Below are positions 22,675 to 29,808 of a stretch of DNA of 37,134 nt, in pieces. The notes under the pieces are model-generated. The model was not told the DNA's origin. It did no database searches and saw nothing but the letters and a program-made list of their open reading frames with translations. The position numbers were made by a program, and so were the translations under genes. The DNA comes from Vreelandella rituensis. GTDB taxonomy: Bacteria; Pseudomonadota; Gammaproteobacteria; Pseudomonadales; Halomonadaceae. Numbering within the stretch: the first letter of the stretch is position 1; each line of letters opens with the position of its first letter. The stretch is from contig NZ_QPIJ01000028.1 in assembly GCF_003336665.1 (NCBI RefSeq), positions 1 through 37,134 on the forward strand, in the 5' to 3' direction.

Positions 22675-23718
22675 TTAAACGCCGACACTCGCCGCAGCAA
22701 GATTGTCGTCATAAGCTGTTTCATTACTTACCAGCGCCCAGGCAATTCGGGCAGTTTTATTAGCCAATGCCACCGTCGCAACATTGATATGTTTTCTGGA
22801 CACCAGACCTTTAAGCCAATGGCTCAGACCGTCATCCCTGCGATCTGCATGGCGTAAAACGGCCCGTGCTCCATGAATAAGTAGTTTACGCAGATAGCTA
22901 TCACCGCGTTTGCTAATGCCTAAAAGGCGGTCTTTTCCCCCTGTGCTGTGTTGACGGGGTGTCAGTCCAAGAGAGGCGGCAAAATCACGACCTCTCTTGA
23001 ATGCCTTGCCGTCTCCCAGCGCACCGGATAGAGCACTGGCAGTGAGTGGCCCAACACCTCTTAACGTCATTAAGCGCCGTGCGACGGGATCTTGTTTCAC
23101 GCTTTCAGTAATTCTCTCGTCGAGTGCTACGATTCGATCATCTAGATACTGGAGATCCTCAGCCAAGCCATTGAGCAAAATGCGAAAGCTATCAGTGAGC
23201 CCGTTCTCTGCATCTTCCAACCAGCGAGGTAACGCTCGGCGCAGTTGCAGAATGCCAACGGGCGCGATAATCCCATACTCGCCTACCAGTCCCCGAATTT
23301 GGTTGGCTTTAGCGGTTCGTTGGCTTACCAGCTCCTCACGGATGCGGTGTGCCGCCTGAATGTCTTGCTGGACAACGGTCTTGGGGGCAACAAAGCGCAT
23401 ATTGGGACGACTCATCGCTTCACAGATTGCTTCCGCATCCACCCGATCATTCTTATTGCTTTTAACGTAAGGTTTGACAAACTGAGCCGCAATTAGCCGG
23501 ACCTGATACCCCCGTTTTTGAAGCTCCCGTGCCCAATGATGAGATGAAGCACAGGCTTCCATGCCGATCTCTGCGCCGGCGGGCACTTTTCGGCTTAGTG
23601 CATCCAGCCACTTATTCCGAGAGTACTTACCCTGCCATTGGATCTGATCGTGACGGTCGACACCGTGAACGTGAAACACTGACTTGGCAATATCAACACC
23701 GACGCGGATAATGTTCAT
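22675..23718 (-). CDS. IS110-family transposase (copy C)
   Basis: The 347-residue DEDD recombinase has the same plan as the gene at 14569-15606 and is clearly homologous along its whole length (V-G-V-D-I-A-K-S, D-R-V-D-A-E-A-I, L-R-G-V-G-P-L-T-A-S-A-L, R-Q-H-S-T-G-G-K-D-R-L-L-G-I-S-K-R-G-D). ATG 23718 follows GGAGAAGTCC. It is intact and probably active, or recently so, given the near-identical fragment at 17386-17857. Codon usage is more AT-rich than in copy A, which points to a separate origin. Confidence 0.92.
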   Translation of the reverse strand: MNIIRVGVDIAKSVFHVHGVDRHDQIQWQGKYSRNKWLDALSRKVPAGAEIGMEACASSHHWARELQKRGYQVRLIAAQFVKPYVKSNKNDRVDAEAICEAMSRPNMRFVAPKTVVQQDIQAAHRIREELVSQRTAKANQIRGLVGEYGIIAPVGILQLRRALPRWLEDAENGLTDSFRILLNGLAEDLQYLDDRIVALDERITESVKQDPVARRLMTLRGVGPLTASALSGALGDGKAFKRGRDFAASLGLTPRQHSTGGKDRLLGISKRGDSYLRKLLIHGARAVLRHADRRDDGLSHWLKGLVSRKHINVATVALANKTARIAWALVSNETAYDDNLAAASVGV

Positions 23719-23810
23719 CTGGACTTCTCCTCATCTTCACGATGGTTGATGGTTCACCTTCCATTTTGGCACTTAGATGCCGGTTAGGTGAGGAGGAGTC
23801 CATCCCATTG

Positions 23811-24045
23811 CTTAACATCCGCTGGAGCCGCGTGCTTCCGTCAGCCCCCAGCACCGTTACCGTCTCCCAAGACCGCGCCGGTCGCTATTTCATTAGCTGC
23901 CTGTGCAAGGTCGAAACCCTATCGCTCGGCGTGGTGCCGAAGATGGTGGGGATTGATCTTGGCTTGAAAGACCTATTTGTCACCAGTGACGGCAAACGGG
24001 TCAACAACCCCCGCCATACGGCGCGTCACGCACGCAAATTGGCGC
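23811..24045 (+). pseudogene. tnpB: TnpB of the second IS605-type element, middle part
   Basis: The sequence resumes with L-N-I-R-W-S-R, T-V-S-Q-D-R-A-G-R-Y-F-I-S-C and the first RuvC motif (M-V-G-I-D-L-G-L-K-D-L-F-V-T-S). It then reads R-H-A-R-K-L-A-R before an IS3 fragment interrupts at about 24045. The glutamate and second aspartate motifs and the zinc ribbon of this protein are not found downstream. The next tnpB piece (25610) belongs to a different branch. Confidence 0.8.
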
Positions 24046-24345
24046 GGGCATTTTCACGACGCAGCTGTTTTAGCTCCTCATACAGATGCACGTCATTTAC
24101 CTGCTTACCGGAGCCTGGCGGTGGTTCGCCGTGCAATTTATTGATCCAGGTGTGCAGTGTATTAACGTTCACCCCCAGTTCTCGGGCGGACTGGGCAACT
24201 GGCTGATTCGATTCTATCGCCAGTTTGACGGCACCTTCTCTGAATTCGTCGGTATAAGAATTGGTTTTCTTCTGAGTCATGACACACCACTATAAGCAGG
24301 AGATATTACCTGCGTCTGTGTGTCCGGGAAACTATAGCCACTTCA
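24026..24345 (-). mobile_element. IS3-family fragment with OrfA start
   Basis: From ATG 24280 the reverse strand encodes an IS3-type OrfA N-terminus: Y-T-D-E-F-R-E-G-A-V-K-L-A, then S-A-R-E-L-G-V-N-V-N-T-L-H-T-W-I and E-E-L-K-Q-L-R-R-E-N-A-R. It breaks off at about 24045 inside the tnpB. The outer end near 24320-24345 (TGTGTCCGGGAAACTATAGCC) looks like the element's terminal repeat. OrfB is absent. It differs from the IS3 at 9.3 kb. Confidence 0.75.
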
Positions 24346-24478
24346 ATCGTCCTGAAGAGGGTGTTTAGCAAAATCCATGCTCGGCCCAAGACACGGCGGC
24401 CATCGCCTCTCCCACTACATGACAAGCGGTAATATGGCGATAAAGCGCTTTACGCTACTTTCCGTACAGCTTTGCCGC

Positions 24479-24727
24479 TTAAGTTATGTTAATTGCATGG
24501 AGTGTCACCACGTAGTCATGGCGTGTCATTTCTTCGCGTGTCACTTGGCCCTTGTCGTCAGTGGAGGCCGTCAGGACGCATAGGTTAACTGGTGAAACTG
24601 AATCCCCGTCGCCTTGATGACGGCTGTCACCGTACGCAGCTTGGGGTTGCCACCAGGACTCAAAGCAGTTCCCGGTGCGGGCCACGTAATCTGCGGCAGT
24701 CAGCGCATAGTAATCTCTTGACTCCAT
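24479..24727 (-). CDS. Hypothetical small protein, doubtful
   Basis: The 82-residue frame from ATG 24727 starts M-E-S-R-D-Y-Y-A-L-T-A-A-D-Y-V-A-R and has protein-like composition without signal or membrane segments. No good ribosome site is visible. It lies between the IS3 fragment and higB, divergent from higB. I do not recognise it; it may be a truncated phage- or plasmid-borne gene. Confidence 0.3.
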   Translation of the reverse strand: MESRDYYALTAADYVARTGNCFESWWQPQAAYGDSRHQGDGDSVSPVNLCVLTASTDDKGQVTREEMTRHDYVVTLHAINIT

Positions 24728-24743
24728 GGTTAGCTGAGACTAA

Positions 24744-24764
24744 GCTTCTCCCAAAACGGGAGAA
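24744..24764. promoter_or_regulatory. Operator-like inverted repeat in front of higB
   Basis: CTTCTCCC, five bases (AAAAC), GGGAGAAAG: a perfect 8-bp inverted repeat whose right arm also supplies the ribosome site GGGAGAAA just before the higB ATG. Binding by HigA would both repress transcription and mask translation. Confidence 0.6.
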
Positions 24765-24767
24765 AGT

Positions 24768-25076
24768 ATGCGGGTTATAGCCAAAAGCACGTTGCGCAAG
24801 TTCTGGGAGGCGCCTGGCTGCCAAGATGCGCAAGGCCCGCTAGAGAGCTGGTACGACGAGGTAATAGTCGCAACTTGGCGTACCCCGCATGATGTAAAGG
24901 CGCAATTCCGAAGCGCTAGTATCTGTGGCAATAACCGCGTCGTATTCAATATCGCCGGAAATAAGTACCGGCTGGTCACGGAAATGCAGTATCGCTGTGG
25001 CATTGCTTGGGTGAAATTCATCGGCACTCACGCTCAATACGATGAAATAGATGTGGAGACAGTTAATGAACATTAA
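24768..25076 (+). CDS. higB: HigB-type toxin (mRNA interferase)
   Basis: The 102-residue protein belongs to the HigB_toxin family: M-R-V-I-A-K-S-T-L-R-K-F-W-E, W-R-T-P-H-D-V-K-A-Q-F-R-S-A-S, N-N-R-V-V-F-N-I-x-G-N-K-Y-R-L-V and the C-terminal F-I-G-T-H-A-Q-Y-D-E-I. These toxins cut mRNA on the ribosome. ATG follows GGGAGAAA, and the stop lies inside the start region of higA (11-bp overlap). The gene is intact. Confidence 0.9.
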   Translation: MRVIAKSTLRKFWEAPGCQDAQGPLESWYDEVIVATWRTPHDVKAQFRSASICGNNRVVFNIAGNKYRLVTEMQYRCGIAWVKFIGTHAQYDEIDVETVNEH

Positions 25077-25428
25077 GCCCATTCGATCCGATGCCGATCT
25101 TCAGGCTGCCTTCAATCGCCTTGAAGCTATCTTTCAGGCCGAGGAAGGCACACCGGAGGCGGATGAGATGGAGATTCTCGTCACTCTTATCGAGGCCTAC
25201 GAAGAAAAGCATTACCCCATCAGTCCGCCCGATCCTATCGAGGCGATCAAGTTCCGCATGGAGCAACAAGGCCTGACTCAGCGCGACCTCGAGGCATACA
25301 TCGGTCCTAGCGGTCGGGTTTCAGAAGTCTTGAACCGGAAGCGTAAATTGAGCTTGCGCATGATCAAGCGTCTGCATGATGGACTGAATATTCCATACGA
25401 TAGCTTGATGAGCCAAGCCGCCGCCTAA
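25066..25428 (+). CDS. higA: HigA-type antitoxin with XRE domain
   Basis: The 120-residue protein has an N-terminal toxin-binding part with an acidic helix (E-A-D-E-M-E-I-L-V-T-L-I-E-A-Y-E-E), then P-I-E-A-I-K-F-R-M-E-Q-Q-G-L-T-Q-R-D-L and a helix-turn-helix ending V-S-E-V-L-N-R-K-R-K-L-S. ATG 25066 is chosen because GGAG precedes it by about 8 bases and the family begins M-x-I-K-P-I-R. It is translationally coupled to higB. Together they form a complete autoregulated pair. Confidence 0.9.
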   Translation: MNIKPIRSDADLQAAFNRLEAIFQAEEGTPEADEMEILVTLIEAYEEKHYPISPPDPIEAIKFRMEQQGLTQRDLEAYIGPSGRVSEVLNRKRKLSLRMIKRLHDGLNIPYDSLMSQAAA

Positions 25429-25535
25429 TCAATCAAGCCTTGGCATTGGGAGCCATCTGGGGCTGTTGTGTAGTCATACGAACTCGCCCTTTCTTGGGCC
25501 AATCAGCTTCAAGTTCCGAAGAGGGGACTTATGCC

Positions 25536-25609
25536 CCCAAGGCTATCGCAGTTGGAAGATGCGTGCTCGAATCTGTTGTTCAGACTATTGCCAAGTATTT
25601 GATGTCAGT
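25536..25609. mobile_element. MITE copy 3, one end only
   Basis: CCAAGGCTATCGCAGTT (one mismatch to the terminal repeat) is followed by about 57 bp matching the first half of the reverse of copy 1 (ATGCGTGCTCGAATCT, TTGTTCAGACTATTGCCAAG, TTTGATGTC). It stops at TATGAAG and passes straight into a tnpB fragment. The other terminal repeat is missing. Confidence 0.7.
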
Positions 25610-26073
25610 TATGAAGGCCGAACGTGGTACCGCAAAGTGCAGCGCATTAACGAGAACATGGCGCAACAGACATCACGCCAACTCGTGGATTTCGCCTTGG
25701 CCGAAGGCGCTGATGTGATCGTGCTGGAAGACCTCAAAGGCTGGCGACCGAAAGCTGGCAAGAAGCCGGCGGGAAGGTGATTTATGTCTATGCGCGAGGC
25801 ACGTCATCCTGGGCGTTTGATGGCTCTGGCCGCGTGAAGCGGCACAAGACGCAATACGAACTGGCCACCTTCCAGAGCAGGAAGCAGTACAACGCCGATC
25901 TTAGCGCCAGCTACAACATGGGTGCCCGTTACTGGGCATGGAAACGCAAACTGACCCGCCGAAAGGACGGGCAGGAGTCAGGCGGCAAACGTTCCCCTGG
26001 CTCACCGAAGATGCCGGTCACGCTCTCCACGTTGTGGCGGAGCGATGAAGCCCCGAATCAATGCGCAGCATGA
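25610..26073 (+). pseudogene. tnpB: TnpB of a third type, C-terminal part with internal deletion
   Basis: The frame reads R-T-W-Y-R-K-V-Q-R-I-N-E-N-M-A, V-I-V-L-E-D-L-K-G-W-R-P-K-A-G-K-K (the glutamate RuvC motif). After a deletion and frame change near 25775 it continues V-I-Y-V-Y-A-R-G-T-S-S-W-A-F-D-G-S-G, Y-N-A-D-L-S-A-S-Y-N-M-G-A-R-Y (last aspartate motif). About 30-40 residues are missing at the junction. The branch lacks the usual C-x-x-C ribbon. Its 5' boundary is the third MITE. Confidence 0.72.
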
Positions 26074-26090
26074 TTCGCGGGAGAATTCAC

Positions 26091-26165
26091 CAATGCAGCA
26101 CTAGAAAAAATACAGCACATCTGATGCTCCAGCGAACGGGTGCTGATATAGAGGGTGTCAGGGTC
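26091..26165 (+). repeat. 75-bp direct repeat, copy 1 (hicB 3' end)
   Basis: Identical at 74 of 75 positions to 26718-26792, which covers the last ~10 codons of hicB and about 40 bp after its stop. Here it is detached from hicB and precedes a GGDEF fragment. Confidence 0.85.
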
Positions 26166-26169
26166 CCGC

Positions 26170-26326
26170 CGAGGGCCCAGCAGATCTGGTGGCCCGCTAT
26201 GGCGGCGAAGAATTTGTGGCCTTACTGTCGGGCACTGATGCAGAGGGTGCTTCCTGGGTCGCCGAGCGCCTGCGCGAGGCGATACTGACGCTCGTGATTC
26301 CTCATGCCCACTCAAGTGCTGCCGAT
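26170..26326 (+). pseudogene. GGDEF (diguanylate cyclase) domain fragment
   Basis: The frame reads D-L-V-A-R-Y-G-G-E-E-F-V-A-L-L-S-G-T-D-A-E-G-A, then V-A-E-R-L-R-E-A-I and I-P-H-A-H-S-S-A-A-D. This is the active-site G-G-E-E-F loop and the following helix of diguanylate cyclases. Only about 50 of some 160 domain residues are present, with repeat DNA on one side and the hicB leader on the other. It is a relic with no function expected. Confidence 0.75.
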
Positions 26327-26346
26327 AACCTGCGTGGAGGCACACA

Positions 26347-26751
26347 ATGCAATATCCCATCGCCATTGAATGGGGAGACGATAAAACCGCTACCGGCATC
26401 GTTTTTCCTGATATTCCCGGGGCTATGAGCGCGGGTGATACTCCGGAAGAAGCCTACGATAATGTCATCGAGGCCGCACATATTGTGCTGCAAGACATGG
26501 TGGCGCGCGGTGAACCTGCTCCCAAGCCGGGAAAGATCAATGAGCATCGCAGCAACCCGGATTTTGAAGGCTGGGGCTGGGGTATGATCGATATTGATCT
26601 GACACCCTACCTTGGAAAAGCAGAGAAAGTCACCGTGACGCTACCCGGCATGGTGATTCGTCAGATTGACGAATACGTGGCTTTGCACGGCGTCAAAAGT
26701 CGTTCAGCATTTTTGAGCAATGCAGCACTAGAAAAAATACAGCACGTCTGA
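26347..26751 (+). CDS. hicB: HicB-family antitoxin, without its HicA toxin
   Basis: The 134-residue protein has the HicB degenerate RNase H fold (M-Q-Y-P-I-A-I-E-W-G, F-P-D-I-P-G-A-M-S-A-G-D-T-P-E-E-A) and a C-terminal ribbon-helix-helix (V-T-V-T-L-P-G-M-V-I-R-Q-I-D-E-Y-V). GTGGAGG precedes the ATG. HicB normally masks HicA, a small mRNA-cleaving double-stranded-RNA-binding protein. No hicA is visible on either side: upstream is a GGDEF fragment, downstream the repeat and then an integrase gene. It may be an orphan antitoxin or autoregulator. Confidence 0.85.
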   Translation: MQYPIAIEWGDDKTATGIVFPDIPGAMSAGDTPEEAYDNVIEAAHIVLQDMVARGEPAPKPGKINEHRSNPDFEGWGWGMIDIDLTPYLGKAEKVTVTLPGMVIRQIDEYVALHGVKSRSAFLSNAALEKIQHV

Positions 26752-26792
26752 TGCTCCAGCGAACGGGTGCTGATATAGAGGGTGTCAGGGTC
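26718..26792 (+). repeat. 75-bp direct repeat, copy 2
   Basis: This is the native copy at the end of hicB; see 26091-26165. The two copies lie 627 bp apart and bracket the GGDEF fragment and hicB. Confidence 0.85.
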
Positions 26793-26889
26793 ACCTTGTA
26801 GCGTCTGACAGGGGTGGCCCGACACTTTAGCTACCCGGTATCAGGTGCAACAAACGACGTAAATTGGCTTTCTGAAGCGTGCTGGCATT

Positions 26890-28050
26890 TTATTGTTTTT
26901 CAATCGCACGTTTTTTGAAGCGCCCTGCGTTCAGATCAGCTGACTTCTGGCGATACTCTGCGGATTCGTCAAAGAGATATGTTTCAGTCGTAGCCGCCGA
27001 GGCATGGCCAAGGAGGATTTGTATCTCTCGGATAGTCATGCCGTTATTGAACATATCTGTAGCGAAAGTACGTCGCAGATCGTGAGGAGCAATAGCCACC
27101 CCTAGGAGGCCACTGGCCCGTCGGCGTATCGACTCAATGCGCTGATTGACGGTAGCGACACTCAGGCCTTTTCCCAGGCTCGGCTCATTGCGCTTGTTCC
27201 AAATAGCAGTAAACAGAAATCCCGGGCGGTCACCTCGATAGCGAGCCAGATAATCGATATAACGCTCCCAGATCACATCCGGCATCATCAGTGCCCGTTC
27301 TTTATTGCCTTTGCCGGTGACTGAAAATTCATGGGTCTCATGATTGATATTCTTGAGCTGGATGCCCACCAGCTCAGCACGTCGAAGTCCCGAGGTGACA
27401 AGAAGGGTCAGCATCAGGCCATCTCGTGCATGGATGGCATCGTCCACCTTGTCACAGACATCCAGCATGGCGCGGATGATGCGGTCTGGCTGCGCCTTAC
27501 CCCCGGGTAGACGATGGTAACGTGCTGATTTTACAGTCTTGATCCGCTCAAGCACATCCACATCCATCAGCTTCATTTTGTACGCTTCAGTTGCCACGCC
27601 GCGCATCAAGGCTCGATAGCTGTTCCGGGTGGCAGCGCTGACTGGTTTTTCTTTGTGATCTCGAAGCTCAGCGAGCAAGTCCTCCATCACATTGACGGAA
27701 AGCTGCTCCCAGCGCACATAATCAAACGGGAACAGCTGATCGGGGTGAAGCTGGCGACGATCTTCCTTACCCGTATTGGGATCAAGATAGGTTCGTTTTT
27801 CAATTTCTGGAGCACCCAGCATCAGGGCCAGGCGATTGAGGTAGCTGCGCTTGGTAATTTTGCTGCCGGCTGACTCTTGGTTGTTGATATGGCGATAGGC
27901 CGGATTTTGTGAGCGTGGCAGGGGTTGCCGAACATCACGGATAACTTGGATGGGTTCTTTATCGTAGTGAACCGGCAAGGCAGGTGTGTCTGGATGATCG
28001 GCGGCGGTTGGCAATGAGGGTGGCGCCACGATGGGCAGGTCATCATCCAT
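26890..28050 (-). CDS. Tyrosine recombinase / site-specific integrase
   Basis: The 386-residue protein has an N-terminal core-binding domain (about 60-170) and a C-terminal catalytic domain. The latter includes the first arginine box (T-S-G-L-R-R-A-E-L), the H-D-L-R-R-T-F-A-T box and L-G-H-A-S-A-A-T-T-E-T-Y, which holds the nucleophile. The start is ATG 28050 behind AAGGAG (28062-28067); an upstream TTG at 28080 would add 10 residues but has no ribosome site. It lacks the extra helix of integron integrases. It is the only intact integrase here and probably served to insert the element that includes the cluster at 28.7-31.9 kb. Confidence 0.87.
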   Translation of the reverse strand: MDDDLPIVAPPSLPTAADHPDTPALPVHYDKEPIQVIRDVRQPLPRSQNPAYRHINNQESAGSKITKRSYLNRLALMLGAPEIEKRTYLDPNTGKEDRRQLHPDQLFPFDYVRWEQLSVNVMEDLLAELRDHKEKPVSAATRNSYRALMRGVATEAYKMKLMDVDVLERIKTVKSARYHRLPGGKAQPDRIIRAMLDVCDKVDDAIHARDGLMLTLLVTSGLRRAELVGIQLKNINHETHEFSVTGKGNKERALMMPDVIWERYIDYLARYRGDRPGFLFTAIWNKRNEPSLGKGLSVATVNQRIESIRRRASGLLGVAIAPHDLRRTFATDMFNNGMTIREIQILLGHASAATTETYLFDESAEYRQKSADLNAGRFKKRAIEKQ

Positions 28051-28115
28051 TAGAGATAGCTCCTTGGGTTGGTAGGCCAAAAGCCAGGCGGTGGCGCCTC
28101 GCCCGTCCGATTCAT

Positions 28116-28153
28116 TCTAATATAACTAAAACACACATTTTATCAATATTAGA
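28116..28153. promoter_or_regulatory. Inverted repeat upstream of the recombinase gene
   Basis: TCTAATAT (28116-28123) and ATATTAGA (28146-28153) are perfect 8-bp arms separated by 22 AT-rich bases, about 65 bp before the recombinase start. It is a candidate operator or recombinase arm site. Confidence 0.4.
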
Positions 28154-28646
28154 GCTTTGATGCCAGGTAGTGGTACTTGCCTGATTCTAGGGTCTTGCCT
28201 ATCTTTCACTGTGCCTGTGGACTGGTTTGCTAGAGAATTGGCTTCGTAGAGAAAGAAAATGAGGTCACTCGCCAGACGAATAAAATCCATTTAATCCTTT
28301 AAAATCAATAATATAAATGTATTTTTATCCATTGCATAGTTGGCTGTACGAAAAATCTGACAGCAAACTAGAGCCAAGCCCCTGTAGAATTTGCGTATGA
28401 AGGAATTTTTACTCCTCTTTAACTAGGCGTAAAGCTCCCGATGATGGAATGAGTTTTGGAGACTACCCCTCGGTGCTGTCCCACCAAGGCTGTTTCCAAC
28501 AGTTTATTCGGAGCTGTTTCAGTTAGATAAGCTGAGCAGACTGATAGGTCGGCGCGTACTCTACTATTAAGGATGGCTGCGTTCCTTCCACATGAAATAC
28601 AGTCTTGTTAAGGCTGTTCCATTATCGGCCAAGAGTGGACTTTTAG

Positions 28647-28745
28647 TATATTCTGATATAATCAGCCTGGCTGTGCGGCTCCCGCCAATGAAACATCAGA
28701 ATACATGGCGCGCCATCCGGTATCCCCGGCGTCCGCACAAGCCAG
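28647..28745. repeat. Interlaced inverted repeats (pseudoknot-like arrangement)
   Basis: Arm A TATTCTGAT (about 28649) pairs with ATCAGAATA (about 28695). Arm B CTGGCTGTGCGG (28667-28678) pairs with CCGCACAAGCCAG (28733-28745) with one extra base. The order is A-B-A'-B'. A 12-bp palindrome ATGGCGCGCCAT lies between. Just outside is GTTAGACGCC, close to an attC core box. It sits right after the stop of the next gene on the reverse strand. Confidence 0.5.
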
Positions 28746-28756
28746 TGGTTAGACGC

Positions 28757-29476
28757 CTATAGTTTGCGGCCATGGGCCTGGAGCCTCGCCTGAATATCGT
28801 TTTTTATGGATTTATAGAGAGGCTCGGTTTCTTCTTTGATCTTTTTCCAGCCTTCGTTTTGCATTTTCCAGTCTTTCGCCTCGTGGCCCACCTCCTTTGA
28901 AACAACAGCAGACCACAGCTTATCTGACACTTTTAAGAATTTTTTTTCGAGTTCCGGAGGCAAAAATATTCCATTCTTAGCCACGTAGCACTGTAGGTCG
29001 CCGAAGGCTTGCTTGACTTTGTGAAGGCGATGCCAAAAGATAATGCCTTGGTACGTATTCCCCTTATCGTGAGAGTTCCGGACTTCATCCTTTTGGAATT
29101 CTGTGAATTCGGTACCCGCGAGAAATTCATCTAACTGTACCGGGTTCATGCGATCCACGTCCGCGTACTGCTGCATTGGTGAAACCAGCCACGCAACGAG
29201 GCCATGAGCTTCGTCCAGCTTTCCCCAAGCTTCTGGAAGAACTAAGAACTCTTTTTCTTGTAGCTTTAGTGCGCCACTCAGCATTGCGTCAATTTCCACC
29301 CTGAGCTTTTGTAGCTCAAGCGCTTGTTGATGTCTAAGTTGGTCCAAACGCTGTGCAAATTTGTTTTCTATCCATGTTTTCCCAAAGTATTGGAACAATA
29401 GGTAGGCCACCACAGCAGAGCCGCCACCATAAGCGAGAACCTGACCCAAAAACTTCAAAAAATCGTCGATAATCAT
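28757..29476 (-). CDS. Membrane-anchored coiled-coil protein, function unknown
   Basis: The 239-residue protein has one N-terminal membrane segment (about residues 8-32, L-A-Y-G-G-G-S-A-V-V-A-Y-L-L-F), then a predicted coiled coil (about 38-75, L-D-Q-L-R-H-Q-Q-A-L-E-L-Q-K-L-R-V-E-I) and a helical soluble part of about 160 residues, presumably cytoplasmic. ATG 29476 is behind GAGGCC only. It is the last gene of a run of three on this strand, after the Abi_C and nuclease genes. Proteins of this plan occur in accessory islands, but I know no assigned function. A membrane-tethered effector or accessory role is a guess from context. Confidence 0.72.
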   Translation of the reverse strand: MIIDDFLKFLGQVLAYGGGSAVVAYLLFQYFGKTWIENKFAQRLDQLRHQQALELQKLRVEIDAMLSGALKLQEKEFLVLPEAWGKLDEAHGLVAWLVSPMQQYADVDRMNPVQLDEFLAGTEFTEFQKDEVRNSHDKGNTYQGIIFWHRLHKVKQAFGDLQCYVAKNGIFLPPELEKKFLKVSDKLWSAVVSKEVGHEAKDWKMQNEGWKKIKEETEPLYKSIKNDIQARLQAHGRKL

Positions 29477-29808
29477 TCAGGCCTCTAACAAGTTTTAGAC
29501 AATTTTCTCATAGAGCAAATGGTGTCTTTCAATTGCATTCACAATAGATTTCCTGATTACGCATATGGCTCATTCAGCTTCAGCAGACTGCTATGGGATC
29601 GGCGGAGCCTTGGCCGCTACCATCAGAAAGCGCGGCATACAATATCATTTCTGTCAAAGCAACCGGACAAATTTTCTCCCCAGAACTGAGCACCATGAAA
29701 ATTAATATGCCATTTATTCATATAGCTTCATTAAAGGCATAACGTCTGCAGCAAAGGAAAAATTGAAGCGCAGCGGAAATTTTACCCGTGTGCCAGCAAT
29801 TACTAGCA
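29477..29808. other. Gene-free region within the defence cluster
   Basis: About 330 AT-rich bases between the Abi_C gene and the membrane protein gene. A GTCTAAAACTTGTTAGAG stretch just before the downstream start contains a small TCTAA/TTAGA repeat. No reading frame is convincing. Separate promoters for the two genes are likely. Confidence 0.4.

Larger units (their letters stand above)
22373..23810 (-). mobile_element. IS110-family (IS1111 group) element, copy C, complete
   Basis: It is inserted in tnpB after GAACCG; joining the flanks restores the expected protein (Q-E-P-L-N-I-R-W-S-R). The ends contain ATGGACTCCTCCTC (22376-22389) and GAGGAGGAGTCCAT (23790-23803), with CCCATTG beyond. No target duplication is evident, as usual for the family. 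Copy B also lies directly after GAACCG. Confidence 0.88.
28051..28756. other. Long gene-free, AT-rich region
   Basis: No coding sense is seen on either strand. It starts with an inverted repeat that may be the integrase operator or core site, and ends with interlaced inverted repeats at 28647-28745. A GGCCAAGAGTGGAC motif at 28627-28640 has a close relative (GGCCAAGAGCGGAC) at 35897-35910. It probably contains the recombinase attachment region. Confidence 0.45.

Noticed and set aside
28666..28745. Integron attC site and gene cassette
   Set aside because: Inverted arms and a GTCTAAC box are present, but the second GTTRRRY box is missing and the nearby recombinase lacks integron-integrase features.
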